Positions 5,040 to 6,026 of a stretch of DNA of 6,026 nucleotides are shown piece after piece. This DNA is from Actinomycetota bacterium (GTDB taxonomy: Bacteria; Actinomycetota; Thermoleophilia; Gaiellales; Gaiellaceae): the NCBI GenBank assembly GCA_013696185.1, contig JACCZA010000225.1, positions 1 through 6,026 of the forward strand, given 5' to 3'. The first letter of the stretch is position 1. Each line of letters starts with the position of its first letter. The notes under the pieces were generated by a model. It did not search any database and was not told the DNA's origin. It was given only the letters and a program-made list of their open reading frames with translations. The position numbers and the translations under genes are program-made.

Positions 5040-6026
5040 CTACCCGCCCGAGAGCCGCCCGATGTCGTTCGAGAGGCCGATCGCGAACAGAAAGAGCACG
5101 AGCGCGAGCCCGACGATCGAGACCCGCTCGTACACCTCGCGACCGAGGCCCCGCCCGCGCAGACCCTCGATCAGCGAGAAGACGATGTGGCCGCCGTCGA
5201 GCGGCAGGAGCGGCAGCAGGTTCAGCAGCGCGAGCGAGAGGCTGATCAGCGCGAGCACGCTCAGGTACGCGGTGAAGCCGGCCTCGACGGCCTGGCTCGA
5301 GCCCTGGACGATGCCGACGGCGCTCGCGACGTCCTTGCGGTTCTCACCCGAGACGAGACCGGCGAGCGAGGAGCCGATGCCTTTCGTCACCTCCCACACC
5401 TGGTCCGAGGCGAGGCCGAGCGACTCGACGAAGCCGTAGCTTCGATCCTTCGCCGCGAGCGCGAAGCCGAGGCGCAGGGCGCCGTCGCGACGTACGGCAC
5501 GGGCGGGGCGAAGGGCGACGCGCCGGCCGTCGCGCAGGACGGTCAGCCGGAGCTGCCTGCCGCGGCTCGCCCGGATCGTCTCCGAGATGTGATCGGGAGC
5601 GACCGCGACGCCGTTCAGGGCGACGATCTCGTCCCCCGCCCGCAGGCCGATGGCGTGGGCGGGAGAGCCCGCGAGCACGCTCTCCACCGCCCGGGTCGTG
5701 TCGACCGGGACGCCCAGCATGAAGACGGCGGCGAGTGCGGCGAAGGCGAACAGGAGGTTCGTCAGCGGCCCCGCCGCGATCACCGCGATCTTTCGCCAGG
5801 CGCGCCCGCGCCAGTAGGCGTCGGGACCGAGCGCGTCGCCGAGCTCCGTCAGCCCGCGCTCCGCCCCACGGGCGGCGGGCTCGGAGAGCTCCGCGCGCGC
5901 GACCGCGGCCTCCAGCGAGGACAACTCGGAACGTGCCGGGCCGAGCTCGTTCGCCTCGAGCAGTCCCTGCATCCTGCGGATCGACGGCTCGAGCTCGGGC
6001 GCCTCCGAGAGCGCGCGTCCGAGGTG
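5040..6026 (-). CDS. rseP: RseP-type site-2 intramembrane metalloprotease (N-terminus beyond window)
   Basis: Peptidase family M50 membrane protease, which in this family cleaves anti-sigma factors and other membrane substrates within the bilayer (the mycobacterial relative is Rip1). The visible 328 residues lack the start and the HExxH zinc motif, which must lie upstream. In order: a charged, helix-prone stretch (HLGRALSEAPELEP to about GPDAYWRG); a membrane segment beginning WRKIAVIAAGPLTNLLFAF; a PDZ domain (VESVLAGSPAHAIGLRAGDE, IVALNGVAVAPD, TVLRDGRRVAL); a linker; a membrane segment LALISLSLALLNLLPLLPLD carrying the second metal-ligand motif LDGGH, with the Asp codon at 5196-5198; and a last membrane segment VGLALVLFLFAIGLSN. 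An internal ATG at 5972 is not the start, because the frame continues upstream to the edge. Stop is TAG at 5040-5042. Adjacency to ispG matches the known actinobacterial dxr-rseP-ispG order. Confidence 0.95.
   Translation of the reverse strand, partial: HLGRALSEAPELEPSIRRMQGLLEANELGPARSELSSLEAAVARAELSEPAARGAERGLTELGDALGPDAYWRGRAWRKIAVIAAGPLTNLLFAFAALAAVFMLGVPVDTTRAVESVLAGSPAHAIGLRAGDEIVALNGVAVAPDHISETIRASRGRQLRLTVLRDGRRVALRPARAVRRDGALRLGFALAAKDRSYGFVESLGLASDQVWEVTKGIGSSLAGLVSGENRKDVASAVGIVQGSSQAVEAGFTAYLSVLALISLSLALLNLLPLLPLDGGHIVFSLIEGLRGRGLGREVYERVSIVGLALVLFLFAIGLSNDIGRLSGG

Noticed and set aside
3892..5439. 515-codon plus-strand frame opposite ispG and rseP
   Set aside because: His/Arg/Asp-rich composition typical of antisense shadows in GC-rich genes, with no recognisable domain, and it spans two well-supported genes.

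Overview
This is a GC-rich bacterial chromosome segment, most likely from an actinobacterium. The best guess is the Thermoleophilia (Gaiellales/Solirubrobacterales-like), inferred from the very high G+C, the rseP-ispG-proS gene order and the protein flavour; nothing here proves the lineage. Almost everything functional lies on the minus strand and reads right to left.

Right two thirds (6026 down to about 1640): a housekeeping block. It starts with the 3' part of rseP, a site-2 intramembrane metalloprotease cut by the window edge. Next is ispG (hydroxymethylbutenyl diphosphate synthase of the MEP isoprenoid pathway), preceded by a -10-like element placed so that the mRNA could be leaderless. 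Then come proS (bacterial-type prolyl-tRNA synthetase with the INS editing domain) and a 114-residue XRE-family HTH protein whose ATG overlaps the proS stop. A tRNA-Pro(GGG) gene begins only 13 nt after the HTH gene, and a 13-bp hairpin terminator closes the block. The prolyl-tRNA synthetase and one of its substrate tRNAs therefore sit on the same strand, separated only by a small DNA-binding protein gene.

Middle (about 769-1616): a decayed regulator/enzyme pair. A TetR-family repressor reads leftward, has lost its first residues and carries a one-base frameshift. Joined to it head to head is the last ~58 codons of a medium-chain dehydrogenase/quinone oxidoreductase reading rightward. The simplest explanation is that an ordinary divergent tetR-MDR pair suffered a deletion that removed both 5' ends and the shared promoter region.

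Left edge (1-510): the N-terminal 170 codons of a secreted proline-rich protein on the minus strand, with a signal peptide, a Pro/Ala/Thr-rich linker containing three tandem ARTYTPP heptads, and the start of an Ala/Arg-rich helix. The 258 nt between this gene and the tetR remnant hold a possible promoter and a leader, and nothing else I can support.

I see no CRISPR array, insertion sequence, phage gene or defence system. The unusual points are the deletion scar and the proS-HTH-tRNA-Pro arrangement.
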